A DNA stretch of 64,000 nt from Candidatus Steffania adelgidicola (GCF_020541225.1 NZ_CP045889.1:1305542-1369541); one strand, 5' to 3'; shown: positions 46,654-62,456, counted from the first letter of the stretch. A program made the numbers and translations. The notes: generated from the letters alone by a model not told the origin.

Positions 46654-47493
46654 TTATTTCTTTATCCCGATAATTTTTGACTCCCTTGATGACCACGTGA
46701 GAGACGAGACTGGGTGAAACTCAACTAGCAAAGGATTATGATCTGAAGCTTCAGTAACTAGCACTGAGGCTTTACATACATTCATTTCACGATAAAAGAC
46801 GAAATCCAATGGTCGTCCAAATCTGCGTTTACGCTGATCATCAATAAAGCTCACCTCCCTAAGCTTCATTTGTTCCGCGAACCGGTATAGCGCTAGTATA
46901 CGCTGTCGACTCCAGGCATTAAAATCTCCTCCCATTACAACCGGACCTATATGATTACGGATCTGCTTACCAATGGTATCTAGCTGTTTACTGTACACAT
47001 CAATACCTAGACTAAAATTTACTGCATGGATATTAACCACCATTAGCAACTGATTATTGCAAATAGGATAGACAGTCACTAGTGCTGACTTAGCTAATCT
47101 TAACAACGGCTCGCGTTCACGTAAGGGATAGCAATAAACTGGATGAGCGGCAGATAGAGTCATCACACCTGACGGATGTTGAGGAAAAATCAATGCAGGC
47201 ACCTGGTCCACGGCCAGATAATGAGAAGTAGCGAATCGAATTAGTTCAGGTGTGCTTTGCGCTTCCTGTAAGAGAAGTAATTGAGTATTTTTACCAAATC
47301 CCTGAAGCACTGATAGCCAATTAGCAAGTTGCTGTTTATAGATATTCCATACCATTACCCGTAAAATACGAGAATCTGGTAAAGGTTCTCTGAATATCTG
47401 CGCTTGAGATATGTAGTCAGAGAGAAGCGGTGGAAAAATACGCTCAACTGGCTGGCCTGCAACATACCTGATGGCATATGTTTTTTTTGGCAC
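46654..47493 (-). CDS. yafD: Endonuclease/exonuclease/phosphatase family protein YafD
   Basis: A 279-residue EEP-fold protein that follows E. coli YafD (about 266 residues) closely: [97 protein letters not shown] and [11 protein letters not shown]. The Glu of LQEAQ, Asp-Asn of GDFNAW and Asp-His of SDHNPL are the expected metal and catalytic residues. The substrate is not known. In E. coli yafD lies near gloB and rnhA; here it is 14 kb away, so the region has been rearranged. It has no neighbours in an operon. Confidence 0.93.
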   Translation of the reverse strand: MPKKTYAIRYVAGQPVERIFPPLLSDYISQAQIFREPLPDSRILRVMVWNIYKQQLANWLSVLQGFGKNTQLLLLQEAQSTPELIRFATSHYLAVDQVPALIFPQHPSGVMTLSAAHPVYCYPLREREPLLRLAKSALVTVYPICNNQLLMVVNIHAVNFSLGIDVYSKQLDTIGKQIRNHIGPVVMGGDFNAWSRQRILALYRFAEQMKLREVSFIDDQRKRRFGRPLDFVFYREMNVCKASVLVTEASDHNPLLVEFHPVSSLTWSSRESKIIGIKK

Positions 47494-49332
47494 GATTATT
47501 GCCTATTCAACTCAGTTTTATAAAACCGTGATAATTTTTACTAGATCTTCTTTCTTTCATTCTACAAACACCTGAAGATCATGTTCTTATCATACATCAT
47601 CAATCGAGTTCCCTTAACATAAGGGAAGAGTTAGAGATCTACTCTAAGACAAACATTATATCATAAAAATTTCTATCGAAGATAAGGGATGTAAAGCAAT
47701 GTATCGGAGACGATAATCTCCGGAAAAAAAACTGGAAGATGATAGAAAACGGCTTGATACCTTTATCAACACTAGTAACAAAGGTACTAGTATTGATGGA
47801 CCTTATAGCATTATGAGGCAGGCCATAGCCTATTTTCTAACCTGAACATGTTAGTGCAAAACAAAAAATATCTCTTTATTGATTTTTTCGTATCCTAATG
47901 TGATTAGGCGTCTCCTCGTAATCAAACAGAAAACATGATGCTTTCTTTTTCTAAAGAATTTTAGAAGGGTATTTTTCCCTATTTCATAGGCATGAAGAAA
48001 AACTCTTCTAGCAAAATATGTCTGTACACTATATATTCTAAATTTTACCACTATAAAAATAGTTCCCATGAATTTTTATTTCACATGACAACATAATATT
48101 TCTCAAGTACATAATATTGCTGTCGGATATGACCGTGAAATCAAAAAGAAATGCTATATCAATCCTATCTACAATGGCAAAGACGTGCATATTTCGCTAT
48201 AGCCACCCTCTTCTTATCGGTAAAAAAATAATTTATACATTTCTTAGCATTCTAAATAGCTATAGCTCATCCACACTTTAATATGTTTTAAAACATTGTA
48301 ATTTTATCGCTATGGTACATTGATACGATGAATGCAAATTCATCGAATTACTAATTCCACACCTATGAAAATAGTGATATTAAATATGAGTCTTTATTGA
48401 CATAAGGTGATGCATATAAATATATAGGTTATCTAACTTGTGATTACGATTACATGGTGATTTCTGCATCATTCTACAACACGTCTATAATTCATACCTA
48501 CAATAATCGAGACTCAAACCTGAACATAGATAAGTCAGGATAGAACAATTCAGATATAAACAATCAATCATTATCAATAAATCTCGGATTTTTCATAAAA
48601 ACACCAAGAATGCCTAAATTATCGAAAGTGGTGTCTATCAAGAACAAAATTCTTATTATCTATATTATAATGTTTTCCAAAAAAACAAATGGTTTTCTCG
48701 AAAAATTAAAGAACTTAAACACAATAGATAATAATTCTTGATCACATCTTCTAATATTAAGACAGATTTTTTATTAAAAGAGATACAAGATTATTAATTC
48801 AATATCTATCATGAACACTAGATATCTAATAGAGTCATTGCATATATATTCGCTCTCTCAACGTCCAATAAAACATCAATAAACCACAAAAAACAATCTC
48901 GACCAAATTATATCCATTCTGGTCTTAATCTAGACCATATACTGAAAACTAAATGGATATTTTATCTGATCACACAATAAAACCAACATACTAGCACTAG
49001 TTCTATACAACTACCATGTTGATGGTAGTAAAATGCTTCAGATTCACACCATATTAGTATCGTATATCCTTAATGGATAGATATTATTTGGATCAAGGCC
49101 CTATTATCATAGATTACTGTCTATCTATTGGCAATAGACAGACCACCAAACCTAAATTTCAAAAAAAAATACAATTCTTTCGAGAGTAAGTCGGTCTAAT
49201 CAATAAATCTTCTTCAGAACTAAGTTTTACGTGTTATCATACCCCACTTTCTTCGGGAAAGTGAAAACTGCATTCTGGTAAGTAAGTATGAATCTTTAGT
49301 GCTCCTTGTATGTATCATGATGAGCTATATAA
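47494..49332. other. Non-coding AT-rich stretch with small hairpins
   Basis: About 1.84 kb, no intact gene. Visible inverted repeats: ATCAACACTAGTA / TACTAGTATTGAT (47765-47797, one mismatch), CTACCAT / ATGGTAG near 49013-49030, CTGTCTAT / ATAGACAG near 49118-49143, and CACTTTC / GAAAGTG with a TTCGG loop near 49246-49264. One edge of a large inversion relative to E. coli probably falls here. Confidence 0.55.
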
Positions 49333-49542
49333 CGTTTAATTTTTTCATTGCTTTGCTTGACAGAGCGAAGGAAAGACAGTTTCATACAGATTCAGTCAGA
49401 GTTCATCCGGTTACTAGAGAATACTCATAGAATCTTCTCTCCTTATATAACGGTAAAATCGTTAGAAAGGTACCATGTACCTAGTGATTTTGACGCTTTT
49501 AAATCTCTAATAACTACATCTATCGCGACAAAGAGATGTTAG
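49333..49542 (+). pseudogene. rsmG: 16S rRNA m7G527 methyltransferase RsmG (GidB), relic
   Basis: The plus-strand reading FSLLCLTERRKDSFIQIQSE aligns without gaps to [20 protein letters not shown] of E. coli RsmG. After a short insertion it continues with LLEN (E. coli KLEN) and VPSDFDAFKSL (FPSEPPFDGVISRA region). The SAM-binding glycine motif upstream is not readable, and the frame ends at TAG 49540. In E. coli rsmG lies just before atpI-atpB in the same direction, which is where this segment is. Identification rests on weak similarity plus synteny. Confidence 0.5.
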
Positions 49543-49631
49543 CCTATACTTATTTTATTGAAAATAAACTATTTATCGATGCCAATTAAGAAGATATGAG
49601 CATTGGATACAATTCACAATTAATACATTAA

Positions 49632-50752
<1,121 letters not shown>

Positions 50753-50810
50753 CATTAAACATCCAACCAACTAATATCGAACCGTTAACTTTACAAAGAG
50801 GCATGCTCCT

Positions 50811-51281
50811 GTGAATCTTAACGCAACAATGCTTGGACAAACGATTGCATTTATCCTGTTTGTTCTGTTCTGTATGAAGCATGTATGGCCGGGGTTAATA
50901 GCCGTTATTGAAAACCGTCAGAAAGAGATCGCTGATAGTTTAGCTGCAACAAAAAGCGCTAAAAAATATCTTAATAGCGCTAAAGCTGAAGCAATCAATC
51001 ACCTAAAAAAAGCAAAAACAGACGCTCAAATTATCATTGAACAAGCTAATAAGCATAAAGCACAAGTGATTGATGAAGCTAAAGCTGAAGCAGAGATAGA
51101 ACGTAATAAAATCCTAACGAAAGCGAAAGCAGAAATTGATGCGGAACGCCAACGCACCCGTGAAGAATTACGTAAACATATTGCACAATTAGTTTTGACA
51201 GGTGCGAAAAAAATTATTGAACGTTCTGTCGACGAAGTTACTCATAGAGATATTATTGATAAAATCATTGCTAAACTGTAA
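50811..51281 (+). CDS. atpF: ATP synthase F0 subunit b
   Basis: Peripheral stalk: one N-terminal membrane helix ([20 protein letters not shown]) and a long alanine/lysine/glutamate-rich dimerising coiled coil ([12 protein letters not shown]...). The 156 residues equal E. coli. The start codon is GTG, as in E. coli atpF, with AAAGAGG upstream. The end IIERSVDEV matches the delta-binding tail. Confidence 0.98.
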   Translation: MNLNATMLGQTIAFILFVLFCMKHVWPGLIAVIENRQKEIADSLAATKSAKKYLNSAKAEAINHLKKAKTDAQIIIEQANKHKAQVIDEAKAEAEIERNKILTKAKAEIDAERQRTREELRKHIAQLVLTGAKKIIERSVDEVTHRDIIDKIIAKL

Positions 51282-51295
51282 AGAAAGAGAAGTTG

Positions 51296-51829
51296 ATGTC
51301 TAAACTAATAACTATAACTCGTCCTTACGCTAAAGCAGCTTTTAACTTTGCTGTAGAACAGAACAAGATAAAACACTGGGAATCAATGCTGGTGTTTTCT
51401 GCCGAGGTCAGCCGAAATAAGCAGATCACTGATATGTTTTCAGGCGCCGTTTCACCTGAGAAAATGGCAGAAACGTTTATCGCAGTCTGTGGTAAGCAAC
51501 TGGATACTTTCGGCCAAAATCTGATTCGAGTAATGGCGGAAAATAAGCGATTAGCGATTCTGCCTAATGTCTTAGAGCAGTTTCTTCTTCTTGAAAGAGA
51601 AAAAAAATCTACTATAGAGATCAAAATTGTTTCCGCTCAAAGATTAACAGCAGAACAACTAGCAAAAATCAGCACAGCGATGGAGAAACAACTATCACGC
51701 AAAGTTACACTGACTTGTGAAATTGATACAACTATCATAGCCGGTATTATTATTCGTGCTGGCGATATGGTGATAGATGGCAGTATACAGAGTCGTCTGG
51801 AGCGACTCGCAGTCGTCTTAAACTCTTAA
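51296..51829 (+). CDS. atpH: ATP synthase F1 subunit delta
   Basis: Joins the peripheral stalk to the alpha3beta3 head. The 177 residues equal E. coli from ATG 51296 ([20 protein letters not shown]), with [34 protein letters not shown] and [17 protein letters not shown] three bases earlier is an unneeded alternative. It starts 15 bases after atpF and ends 13 bases before atpA. Confidence 0.98.
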   Translation: MSKLITITRPYAKAAFNFAVEQNKIKHWESMLVFSAEVSRNKQITDMFSGAVSPEKMAETFIAVCGKQLDTFGQNLIRVMAENKRLAILPNVLEQFLLLEREKKSTIEIKIVSAQRLTAEQLAKISTAMEKQLSRKVTLTCEIDTTIIAGIIIRAGDMVIDGSIQSRLERLAVVLNS

Positions 51830-51841
51830 GGAAACTGGAGC

Positions 51842-53383
51842 ATGCAACTGAATTCCATTGAAATCAGCGAACTGATCAAGCAGCGCATTGCTCAGTTTAA
51901 CATAGTCAGTAACGCTCATAATGAGGGTACCATTGTTTCTGTTAGCGACGGTATTATCCGTGTGCATGGCTTATCTGAAGTTATGCTAGGTGAAATGATC
52001 GCACTACCCAATAACCGTTTTGCTATTGCTTTAAATCTGGAACGCGACTCCGTCAGTGCTGTAGTCATGGGACCGTATCAAGATCTAACCGAAGGTATGA
52101 AAATCAAGTGCACAGGCCGTATTCTTGAGGTACCAGTCGGCCGTGGCCTGCTAGGGCGTGTGCTGAATACTTTGGGTGTACCTATCGATGGTAAAGGACC
52201 GATCCAGCACGACGCCTTCTCCGCAGTTGAAGCTAGTGCACCTAGCGTTATCGAACGTCAGTCAGTTGATGAACCCCTACAGACCGGTTATAAATCCGTA
52301 GATTCTATGGTGCCCATCGGTCGTGGCCAACGTGAGCTCATTATAGGAGATCGTCAAACTGGAAAATCAGCACTAGCGATCGACACAATTATTAATCAAC
52401 GAGCTAGTGGCATTAAATGTATTTACGTTGCTATCGGACAGAAAGCGTCTACTGTCGCTAGTGTAGTAAGTAAATTAGAAGAACACGATGCACTCACTAA
52501 TACAATTGTAGTGATTGCAAACGCATCCGAATCGGCTGCACTACAATATATGGCCCCGTATGCCGGTTGCGCTATGGGTGAATACTTTCGCGATCGAGGT
52601 GAAGACGCACTGATCATTTACGATGATCTTTCTAAACAAGCCGTAGCCTATCGTCAGATATCCCTACTTCTCCGTCGCCCTCCTGGACGTGAAGCTTATC
52701 CCGGCGATATATTCTACTTACATTCCCGTTTACTGGAGCGCGCCTCACGCGTTAATGCAGAGTACGTCAAGAATTTCACAAAAGGCGAAGTGATGGGTCA
52801 AACCGGTTCCTTAACTGCTCTTCCCATCATCGAAACTCAGGCAGGTGACGTGTCCGCCTTTGTTCCAACTAATGTGATCTCTATCACAGACGGTCAGATA
52901 TTCTTAGAATCCAACCTGTTTAATGCCAATGTCCGACCTGCTGTAAACCCGGGCATTTCCGTTTCTCGGGTAGGCGGTGCCGCCCAGAGTAAGATCATGA
53001 AAAAACTATCTGGCGGTATCCGTACCGCGCTAGCTCAGTATCGTGAACTAGCCGCCTTTTCTCAGTTCGCATCTGATCTAGATGATACTACCCGTAAGCA
53101 CCTCATTTACGGTCAAAAACTAACCGAACTACTAAAACAGAAACAATATTCACCAATGTCCGTTGCTCAACAAGCACTGATGCTATTTGCAGCCGAAAAT
53201 AATTATTTACAAGATATCGCGCTAGAAAAAATCATTGACTTTGAAGCGGCGCTAATATCTTACGCAAATCGCGAAGAGAATGAAGTAATGCAAAAAATCA
53301 ACAAAACTGGTAATTATAACAAAGACATTGAAGAGAAATTAAAATGTATGCTCGATGCTTTTAAAGCAACCCAATTATGGTAA
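51842..53383 (+). CDS. atpA: ATP synthase F1 subunit alpha
   Basis: Non-catalytic nucleotide-binding subunit, 513 residues as in E. coli. It shows the beta-barrel start [17 protein letters not shown]-loop [28 protein letters not shown] (Walker B region), [20 protein letters not shown], the arginine finger region [14 protein letters not shown], and a C-terminal helical domain. A GGAAACTGGAG site precedes the start. Confidence 0.99.
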   Translation: MQLNSIEISELIKQRIAQFNIVSNAHNEGTIVSVSDGIIRVHGLSEVMLGEMIALPNNRFAIALNLERDSVSAVVMGPYQDLTEGMKIKCTGRILEVPVGRGLLGRVLNTLGVPIDGKGPIQHDAFSAVEASAPSVIERQSVDEPLQTGYKSVDSMVPIGRGQRELIIGDRQTGKSALAIDTIINQRASGIKCIYVAIGQKASTVASVVSKLEEHDALTNTIVVIANASESAALQYMAPYAGCAMGEYFRDRGEDALIIYDDLSKQAVAYRQISLLLRRPPGREAYPGDIFYLHSRLLERASRVNAEYVKNFTKGEVMGQTGSLTALPIIETQAGDVSAFVPTNVISITDGQIFLESNLFNANVRPAVNPGISVSRVGGAAQSKIMKKLSGGIRTALAQYRELAAFSQFASDLDDTTRKHLIYGQKLTELLKQKQYSPMSVAQQALMLFAAENNYLQDIALEKIIDFEAALISYANREENEVMQKINKTGNYNKDIEEKLKCMLDAFKATQLW

Positions 53384-53433
53384 TACGCTATAACCTGCTT
53401 CTGCAGGGTATAACGCAATAAGGGGATGGCGAA

Positions 53434-54297
53434 ATGTCTGGCGAAAAAGAGATCCATAGGAAGATTACAAGCGTCCAAAACACGCAAAAGATCACAAAAG
53501 CGATGGAAATGGTCGCCGCCTCAAAAATGCGTAAAACTCAGGAACGCATGGAGTCTAGTAATCCTTACGCAGAAATGATGCGAAAAATGATTAGCCACAT
53601 TTCAGTAGGTAATCTGGAATACAGACATCCTTATTTAAATAAACGTAATGTTAGACATGTAGGTTATCTAGTAGTAGCAACTGATCGTGGTTTAGCAGGA
53701 AGTTTGAACATCAATCTCTTTAAAAAACTCTTAGTAGATATGAAAAAGTGGCACGAAAAAGGTATAGACATTGAACTAGCGCTTATTGGATCTAAAGCAG
53801 TGTCTTTCTTCCACTCCATAGGGAGCAAGATAATCACCCAAGTTACAGGTCTGGGAGACAACCCCCTACTCTCTGACTTGATCGGGCCAATCACAGTGAT
53901 GCTTCAGGCATATGATGAAGGGCGCTTAGATAAACTTTATCTTATTAGTAATAAATTCGTAAATACTATGTCACAAATTCCGAAGATTCTACAAATTCTA
54001 CCTTTACCAGAAGTGGTGGAATCAGATATGGATAAAAAAAACTGGGATTACTTATATGAACCCGATCCCAAAACGCTGCTAGACACTTTACTGCATCGTT
54101 ATGTAGAATCACAAGTTTATCATGGTGTTATTGAAAACCTGGCCAGCGAACAAGCTGCTCGTATGGTAGCAATGAAGGCTGCAACGGATAATGCCGGTAG
54201 TCTGATAAAAGAACTGCAACTTATTTATAATAAAGCTCGGCAGAGCAGCATCACTCAAGAACTTACAGAAATCGTCTCAGGAGCCGCTGCAGTTTAA
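53434..54297 (+). CDS. atpG: ATP synthase F1 subunit gamma
   Basis: Central rotor shaft. The 287 residues (E. coli 287) show the N-terminal coiled helix [31 protein letters not shown], and the C-terminal helix with [18 protein letters not shown] and [20 protein letters not shown]. Lies 50 bases after atpA in the operon. Confidence 0.98.
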   Translation: MSGEKEIHRKITSVQNTQKITKAMEMVAASKMRKTQERMESSNPYAEMMRKMISHISVGNLEYRHPYLNKRNVRHVGYLVVATDRGLAGSLNINLFKKLLVDMKKWHEKGIDIELALIGSKAVSFFHSIGSKIITQVTGLGDNPLLSDLIGPITVMLQAYDEGRLDKLYLISNKFVNTMSQIPKILQILPLPEVVESDMDKKNWDYLYEPDPKTLLDTLLHRYVESQVYHGVIENLASEQAARMVAMKAATDNAGSLIKELQLIYNKARQSSITQELTEIVSGAAAV

Positions 54298-54302
54298 ACT
54301 AA

Positions 54303-55709
<1,407 letters not shown>

Positions 55710-55729
55710 CACCTTACAGGGAGAACAAT

Positions 55730-56146
55730 ATGGCTAAAAGAACTTACCATTTAGATGTGGTTAGCCTTGAAAAAAAAATTTTTTCTGGACTGGTTAAAAA
55801 AATTCAGGTCACAGGTAGCGAAGGCGAACTTGGGATTTTTCCTGGCCATGTAGCATTACTCACTACTATTAAACCAGGTTTGGTGCGCATTGTAAAACAA
55901 GATGACCATGAAGAGTATGTCTACTTATCTGGTGGTGTGCTTGAAATACAGCCTAGTACTGTTACCGTACTAGCTGATACGGCTATTCGTGGTGAAGATC
56001 TGGATGAAGCGAGAGCAATAGCCTCTAAACGTAGAATTGAAGAACGGATGTATAATGCCCACAGTGATATTGATTACGTCCACGCGGCAGCTGAGTTATC
56101 TCAAGCGCTTGCAAAACTACGGGTTATTAAACTAATAAGAAAATAG
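55730..56146 (+). CDS. atpC: ATP synthase F1 subunit epsilon
   Basis: Rotor subunit that can inhibit ATP hydrolysis. The 138 residues (E. coli 139) show the beta-sandwich with [23 protein letters not shown] and [32 protein letters not shown], then the two C-terminal helices. Last gene of the ATP synthase operon, 20 bases after atpD with AGGGAG upstream. Confidence 0.98.
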   Translation: MAKRTYHLDVVSLEKKIFSGLVKKIQVTGSEGELGIFPGHVALLTTIKPGLVRIVKQDDHEEYVYLSGGVLEIQPSTVTVLADTAIRGEDLDEARAIASKRRIEERMYNAHSDIDYVHAAAELSQALAKLRVIKLIRK

Positions 56147-56201
56147 ATATTTTCTATTAATTACAAAATCATGCAGTTCTTCATGACTAGACTTTTAAAT
56201 T

Positions 56202-56249
56202 AGATTGGTAGATCGTTGCCTGCCTACAGGCATAATCTAAAATTTTCTC
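56202..56249 (+). terminator. Possible terminator after the ATP synthase operon
   Basis: TGCCTG and CAGGCA pair around CCTA (56217-56232). An outer AGATT/AATCT pairing and then TAAAATTTTC follow. It sits in the 256-base gap between atpC and glmU. The T run is interrupted, so termination may be partial, leaving glmU-glmS partly read from the atp promoter. Confidence 0.4.
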
Positions 56250-56402
56250 TACAAGATGCTAGTCGTATTGCCATTTTCCTTTCCAACTATCTAATAATAT
56301 TAGCGAAATGGCGTTTATGCCTCCCTATAAAACATTTCTTATGAAGATACTCAAGAATATGTTTTTACTATTATTTGATAAATAAGGTTCAACAAAATAG
56401 TA

Positions 56403-57779
56403 ATGTCGAATCGAACATTAAGCGTAGTTATCCTTGCTGCCGGAAAAGGAAGTCGTATGTTTTCCACCTTGCCAAAAGTCTTGCATCCTCTTGGCGGTAA
56501 GGCCATGATAGAATATGTCATTAATACCGCTATACAGCTTGGTAGAGTTCGCATACATTTAGTCTACGGTCATGGTGGAAAATTACTTCAAGAAAAACTT
56601 GCCCAACAAAAGACACCCTTGAACTGGGTACTACAAGCTACACAACGAGGTACCGGGCATGCTGTGCAACAAACGCTACCTAGTTTTCACAAAGAGGAAG
56701 ATGTCCTTATCCTCTACGGCGATGTCCCCCTTATTTCTCCCAAGACACTACAACGTTTGTTAGCTGCAAAACCGAAAGATGGGATTGCTCTATTAACGGT
56801 GAAGCTGGAGAATCCAGAGGGATATGGTCGTATCATACGTACCAACGGTGAGGTGAGTAGTATCATTGAGCAGAAAGACGCTAATGACGAACAGAAAAAA
56901 ATAAAAGAAATCAACACTGGTATTCTAACCGCCAAGGCCAGTGATATACAATGCTGGCTGTCTCAGTTAACTAATCATAACACTCTAGGCGAATTTTATC
57001 TTACTGATATTATTGCTATAGCCAAAAAATCAGGCCATAAAATTAATGCGCTAGAACCTGATCAACCAAGCGAAGTTATAGGCGTTAATAACCGACTCCA
57101 ACTTGCACAATTGGAGCGAGTTTATCAAAGAGAGCAGGCGGAGCGTCTCCTATTAGCAGGAGTAATGCTGTCCGATCTAAACCGTTTCGATCTTCGCGGT
57201 GAACTTCACCATGGACAGGATGTTTTTATTGACACCAATGTTATTATTGAAGGAGTAGTAACACTTGGTAATCGTGTGATGATTGGTACTGGTTGTATCT
57301 TAAAAAACGTGATTATCGGTGATGATGTAGTTATCAATGCTTATACCATTATCGAAGATAGTCATATATCGGCATATAGCACCTTAGGCCCATTTTCCCG
57401 CCTTCGTCCAGGTAATAAGATTGAACAAGGTGTGCATGTAGGTAATTTTGTTGAGATAAAACAGACCCACCTTGGTAAGGATTCTAAGGTCGGCCATCTC
57501 AGCTATCTTGGAGACGCTGAGATTGGTAAAAAGGTTAATATCGGCGCCGGCACGATCACTTGTAATTACGATGGGGCTAAAAAACATCAGACACACATCG
57601 GCGATGATGTATTTATTGGTTCCGATACTCAATTAGTAGCACCAGTAACTATCGGGCATGGCGCCTCTATCGGCGCCGGGACAACCATAACACACGATGT
57701 TAACGACGGAGAAATGATCATCAGTCGAATACCTCAATTTCCCATTGCTAATTGGACACGACCCCCCAAAAAAAAATAA
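56403..57779 (+). CDS. glmU: Bifunctional UDP-GlcNAc pyrophosphorylase / GlcN-1-P acetyltransferase
   Basis: Makes UDP-GlcNAc for peptidoglycan and LPS. The 458 residues (E. coli 456) show the N-terminal uridyltransferase with [31 protein letters not shown] and LYGDVPLI. The C-terminal left-handed beta-helix has hexapeptide repeats: [32 protein letters not shown], the catalytic region [12 protein letters not shown], then [13 protein letters not shown], and the tail RPPKKK. It lies between atpC and glmS as in E. coli. Confidence 0.98.
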   Translation: MSNRTLSVVILAAGKGSRMFSTLPKVLHPLGGKAMIEYVINTAIQLGRVRIHLVYGHGGKLLQEKLAQQKTPLNWVLQATQRGTGHAVQQTLPSFHKEEDVLILYGDVPLISPKTLQRLLAAKPKDGIALLTVKLENPEGYGRIIRTNGEVSSIIEQKDANDEQKKIKEINTGILTAKASDIQCWLSQLTNHNTLGEFYLTDIIAIAKKSGHKINALEPDQPSEVIGVNNRLQLAQLERVYQREQAERLLLAGVMLSDLNRFDLRGELHHGQDVFIDTNVIIEGVVTLGNRVMIGTGCILKNVIIGDDVVINAYTIIEDSHISAYSTLGPFSRLRPGNKIEQGVHVGNFVEIKQTHLGKDSKVGHLSYLGDAEIGKKVNIGAGTITCNYDGAKKHQTHIGDDVFIGSDTQLVAPVTIGHGASIGAGTTITHDVNDGEMIISRIPQFPIANWTRPPKKK

Positions 57780-57879
57780 AGAATCAACTATGACCAATAT
57801 GCCGTTTTCCTAATGAACCACTTAAATTTTATTTAAGCTTATAAAGCTAATAGCCATCCTTCAATAAGGAATAACTAAA

Positions 57880-59715
57880 ATGTGTGGAGTAGTAGGCGCC
57901 GTTTCACGGCGTAACATTGCTGAAATACTGTTGGACGGCTTACGTCGTCTTGAGTATCGTGGATATGATTCTGCCGGCCTAGCTCTATTGGATAACGATG
58001 GACATTTTCAACGTCTACGACGAGTGGGAAAAGTTAGTGCCCTAACCGAAGCCACCCAAGCGTATCCTGTGTTCGGCGTTACCGGTATAGCCCATACTCG
58101 CTGGGCGACTCACGGCGAGCCAACGGAAAACAATGCGCATCCCCATATTTCTGGAAATATTGTTGTCGTCCATAACGGTATTATCGAAAATCATGAATCA
58201 CTACGAGAACAACTGCGGAAACATGGTTATTTGTTCCTTACCGAAACTGATACCGAAGTAATTGCACATTTGGCACATTGGGAACAAAGCCAGAAAGGAG
58301 GGACACTAGTTAAGATCATGCAACGAGTAATTAGTGCGCTTCAAGGTAGTTATGGTACGGTTATTATGAATACCCTTGAACCGAACGTACTTGTAGCCGC
58401 ACGTTCCGGAAGTCCACTTCTAATTGGTCGCGGTGTCGGTGAGAATTTTCTGGCTTCCGATCAACTAGCGTTACTTCCCGTGACACGTCAATTTATCTTC
58501 CTTGAAGAAGGGGATATTACAGAAATCACTCCTCATACAATTCAAGTATGGAATAAAACAGGTACCAGCGTAGAAAGGCCGGAAATTCAATCCCAGATAC
58601 AATATAACGCCGATGGTAAAGGGTTATACCAACACTATATGCAAAAAGAGATTTATGAGCAACCGGAAGCAATTAAAAATACTTTATCCAGACGTTTTAA
58701 ATTTGGACAGGTGACACTCGCGGAATTGAATAATCATACTTCTCATGCCTTATTAAACCAAATTCAACATGTTCAGATTATTGCCTGCGGGACATCCTAC
58801 CACGCCGGAATAGTTTCCCGCTATTGGTTTGAATCGCTCGCTGATATTCCTTGTGATGTGGAAATTGCTTCCGAATTTCGTTATAGAAAACCTGCAGTAC
58901 GCGCGGGTAGTTTACTAATTACCCTATCTCAGTCTGGCGAAACCGCTGATACTTTGGCGGCACTTCGGTTGAGTAAAACTCTTGGATATCTTAGTTCACT
59001 TGCTATTTGTAATGTCGCTAGCTCTTCACTAGTTCGTGAGTCAGACATGGTGATAATGACCCACGCCGGCACAGAAATCGGTGTAGCTTCTACCAAAGCA
59101 TTCACAACTCAATTAACGGTACTACTAATACTCGTGGTGCATCTCGCTCGCCTACGTCGAATGGATAAAAAAGAGGAAGAAGATATCGTCCACGCTCTAC
59201 AGGGGCTTCCAAATCGAATTGAACAACTGTTATCGCTTAATAAGCGTATTCAAATACTAGCCAAAGGCTTCTCTAATAAACAGCATGCACTATTTCTAGG
59301 TCGGGGCATTCTTTATCCTATCGCGATGGAAGGCGCTTTAAAGCTAAAGGAAATTTCTTATATCCATGCCGAAGCTTATGCTGCAGGAGAACTAAAACAT
59401 GGAGCGATGGCACTGATAGATGTGGCTATCCCAGTCATTGTCATTGCACCCAATAATGAATTACTGGGAAAGTTAAAATCCAATATTGAAGAAGTACGAG
59501 CCCGTAGAGGATTACTCTATATTTTCGCGGAGAAAAATACTGGTTTTAAACCAAGTAAAAATATGCAAATTATTTCTTTACCGCCAATAGAACAAATTCT
59601 CGCTCCTATTTTTTATACTATCCCAATGCAACTACTAGCCTATCATATTGCCCTAATCAAAGGAACTAACGTCGATCAACCGCGTAATCTAGCCAAGTCA
59701 GTTACAGTAGAGTAA
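57880..59715 (+). CDS. glmS: Glutamine-fructose-6-phosphate aminotransferase (isomerising)
   Basis: First step of amino-sugar synthesis. The 611 residues (E. coli 609) start [12 protein letters not shown], exposing the catalytic Cys after Met removal. The glutaminase domain has [17 protein letters not shown] and HNGIIENH. The two SIS isomerase domains have [44 protein letters not shown] and GELKHG. It ends [13 protein letters not shown] exactly as E. coli. 100 bases after glmU with TAAGGAATAA upstream. I see no sign of the GlmZ-type pairing site, though that cannot be excluded by eye. Confidence 0.98.
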   Translation: MCGVVGAVSRRNIAEILLDGLRRLEYRGYDSAGLALLDNDGHFQRLRRVGKVSALTEATQAYPVFGVTGIAHTRWATHGEPTENNAHPHISGNIVVVHNGIIENHESLREQLRKHGYLFLTETDTEVIAHLAHWEQSQKGGTLVKIMQRVISALQGSYGTVIMNTLEPNVLVAARSGSPLLIGRGVGENFLASDQLALLPVTRQFIFLEEGDITEITPHTIQVWNKTGTSVERPEIQSQIQYNADGKGLYQHYMQKEIYEQPEAIKNTLSRRFKFGQVTLAELNNHTSHALLNQIQHVQIIACGTSYHAGIVSRYWFESLADIPCDVEIASEFRYRKPAVRAGSLLITLSQSGETADTLAALRLSKTLGYLSSLAICNVASSSLVRESDMVIMTHAGTEIGVASTKAFTTQLTVLLILVVHLARLRRMDKKEEEDIVHALQGLPNRIEQLLSLNKRIQILAKGFSNKQHALFLGRGILYPIAMEGALKLKEISYIHAEAYAAGELKHGAMALIDVAIPVIVIAPNNELLGKLKSNIEEVRARRGLLYIFAEKNTGFKPSKNMQIISLPPIEQILAPIFYTIPMQLLAYHIALIKGTNVDQPRNLAKSVTVE

Positions 59716-60536
59716 TCTACGCGGATATTTGTTACTTCTTACTACTATGTTACATAGTAATATACATACTTTTTCCTATTAAATAATTCTATTCTTATTT
59801 AAGAAGCAGGATTCCTTCTAATATTTTTAGGAAAATAGACGCGCCATTTATCTTATTCACAATAAATCTTGTAAAATTACTTGTATCTCTCATAGACATT
59901 TTATTTGATATATCTTAATTGTTACAAACATAAAATCGGAAATCTTTTATATCTTATTTGATATACTTAAATTAAATTATTTTAGATATATTAAATACAT
60001 TAAAACAATGCTTTGTTATAAATTTGCCATAACAAACTGCGATTAGTTATAACCTATGGTTACACAACCAAGACCGGACCAATACCTCAATTTTGTTAAA
60101 AAATTTATCATTAATGTATCTTCTGTATCTATACATATAGCTGTCTATATATGATTTGGACACTTTATACCCCAAATTTTCATCATATAAAAACTTCGTA
60201 ATTCAAAAAAAACAATCTACATTAAACTGATTAAATAAAAGTTATGTAGCATAATAATGTATGATTACACCGCTGCTTCAAAAAAATATCTTCTTACTAA
60301 TTTATCATAAACATAGGAAATGCAGCATAAAATCATTTTTTTATTCTATGTCGTTCCGAAACGTTAGAGTTTTATTCCGTATTCTTTAAGTTTATAATAA
60401 AAACACTTATTTATAAAGTACCCGTTAATTTAGCCTTAAGAATAATCACCTCGATAAAAAAACAACATCAAACATGAACATACTAAAAGATCATGTGCCT
60501 GATGAGCTAGGTTAGATGTTCTTTTGAAAATCTAAA
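59716..60536. other. Non-coding AT-rich stretch between convergent glmS and mnmG
   Basis: 820 bases, no gene recognised. In E. coli mnmG and glmS are not neighbours and point the same way, so this stretch should contain one end of an inversion. No repeat or mobile-element remnant that could have mediated it is visible. Confidence 0.6.
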
Positions 60537-62456
60537 TCACAATAACGATTGCTTTTCTCTGTCACATTTAGATAAAGGGAAAAACAGTCCTTCTTTTTTC
60601 AACCATACTAATAAAATAGAAATGGCAGCCGGCGTAACACCCGAAATTCTTGAAGCCTGACCGATAGAGTTTGGTTTATGATCATTCAGGGTGGTAATAA
60701 CTTCATTAGACAAACCTGATACAGCATTAAAATCCATAGACGCAGGAAGTAAAATATGTTCATTACGTATCTGGTATGCACGCTCTAGCTGTTGACGAGC
60801 AATATACCCTTGGTATTTTATTTGAATCTCAACCTGAGTTGCTGCTTGGTTGTTAGTGAGTGCTGGCCTAAATTGATCCAAGCGAGTTAGTTTCACATAA
60901 CTCATTTCTGGACGACGCAAAAGTTCTTCACCATTTACTTCATGTACCAACGGCGAATTAAGTTGCGAATTCAGCTCCTTAATACCCTTAGTTTCAGGAT
61001 TTACCCAAATCTGACGCAAACGCTGACGCTCACACTCAATTAACTCCCGCTTAGTACAAAAATGTGCCCATCGGATATCATCGACCATTCCCAATCTTCG
61101 ACCTATTTCCGTTAAACGAAGATCCGCGTTATCTTCCCGTAATAATAGACGATATTCAGAACGTGATGTAAACATTCGATAAGGTTCCTTGGTGCCTCGC
61201 GTGCATAAATCATCGACTAAAACACCTAAATAAGCCTGGTCACGACGTGGTGTCCACCCATCTTTACCTATTGCCAATCGCGCTGCATTCAGTCCAGCAA
61301 GCATACCTTGAGCAGCCGCCTCTTCATAACCGGTGGTGCCGTTAATTTGACCAGCCAAAAATAACCTTCCGATTAGTTTGCTCTCTAAGGTTAATTTCAG
61401 ATCACGTGGATCAAAAAAATCATATTCAATCGCATAACCTGGTCGAACAATACGCGCATTCTCTAATCCTTTTATAGAATGAACAATTTTAATTTGTACA
61501 TCGAAGGGTAGGCTAGTTGAGATTCCATTTGGATAAATTTCATTACTAGTCAACCCCTCTGGTTCTAGAAAAATCTGATGAGTATCCCGATCAAGAAAAC
61601 GCATGACCTTATCTTCAATAGAAGGACAATAACGTGGTCCAATACTTTCAATGGTACCTGAATATATCGGACTACGATCTAGATTGCGACGGATAATCTC
61701 ATGGGTTCGATTGTTAGTATGGGTAATATAACACGGGATCTGAGAAGGATGGCTGTCCGGTGATCCAAGAAATGAAAAAACTGGAAGTGGATTGTCTCCA
61801 TGCTGTGGTGTCAACTGTGAGAAATTAATGCTACGCACATCAAGTCGGGGTGGAGTTCCAGTTTTTAGTCGATTCACGCGAAATCGCAACTCACGTAAAT
61901 GACGGGATAGAGAAACTGAAGCTGGATCGCCCGCTCTACCGCCGCTGTAATGATCCATGCCGATATGAATCTGACCGTCTAAAAAAGTACCAACCGTTAA
62001 CACAATGGTACGAGCGTGGAATTTTACGCCCATTTTTGTAATAACACCAATAATACAATCACCATTTAGAATTAAATTTTCCACTGCCTGCTGAAAGATT
62101 ATTAGATTAGGTTGGTTAGCTAGAGCTCTATATACTACCTGCCGGTAAAGCACTCGATCTGCCTGTGCACGAGTAGCGCGGACTGCTGGACCTTTACTTG
62201 CATTTAGTATTCTAAATTGAATACCTGCCTGATCAATAGCCTTCGCCATTAACCCACCCATAGCATCTATTTCCTTTACTAAATGTCCCTTACCTATACC
62301 ACCAATCGCCGGATTACAAGACATTTGCCCAAGCGTTTCAATGTTATGTGTCAAAAGTAGCGTTTTGCATCCCATCCGTGCTGAAGTCATTGCAGCTTCT
62401 GTACCCGCATGCCCGCCACCAATAATAATAACGTCAAAATGATCAGGGTAAAACAT
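60537..62456 (-). CDS. mnmG: tRNA U34 carboxymethylaminomethyl modification enzyme MnmG (GidA)
   Basis: FAD enzyme that works with MnmE on the wobble uridine of several tRNAs. The start at 62456 ([20 protein letters not shown]) matches E. coli exactly; a longer frame from 62534 adds 26 residues with no homology. 639 residues (E. coli 629). It shows the dinucleotide-binding [61 protein letters not shown] and the C-terminal NHKP-like [23 protein letters not shown]. It is transcribed away from the adjacent oriC, as in E. coli. Confidence 0.98.
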   Translation of the reverse strand: MFYPDHFDVIIIGGGHAGTEAAMTSARMGCKTLLLTHNIETLGQMSCNPAIGGIGKGHLVKEIDAMGGLMAKAIDQAGIQFRILNASKGPAVRATRAQADRVLYRQVVYRALANQPNLIIFQQAVENLILNGDCIIGVITKMGVKFHARTIVLTVGTFLDGQIHIGMDHYSGGRAGDPASVSLSRHLRELRFRVNRLKTGTPPRLDVRSINFSQLTPQHGDNPLPVFSFLGSPDSHPSQIPCYITHTNNRTHEIIRRNLDRSPIYSGTIESIGPRYCPSIEDKVMRFLDRDTHQIFLEPEGLTSNEIYPNGISTSLPFDVQIKIVHSIKGLENARIVRPGYAIEYDFFDPRDLKLTLESKLIGRLFLAGQINGTTGYEEAAAQGMLAGLNAARLAIGKDGWTPRRDQAYLGVLVDDLCTRGTKEPYRMFTSRSEYRLLLREDNADLRLTEIGRRLGMVDDIRWAHFCTKRELIECERQRLRQIWVNPETKGIKELNSQLNSPLVHEVNGEELLRRPEMSYVKLTRLDQFRPALTNNQAATQVEIQIKYQGYIARQQLERAYQIRNEHILLPASMDFNAVSGLSNEVITTLNDHKPNSIGQASRISGVTPAAISILLVWLKKEGLFFPLSKCDREKQSLL

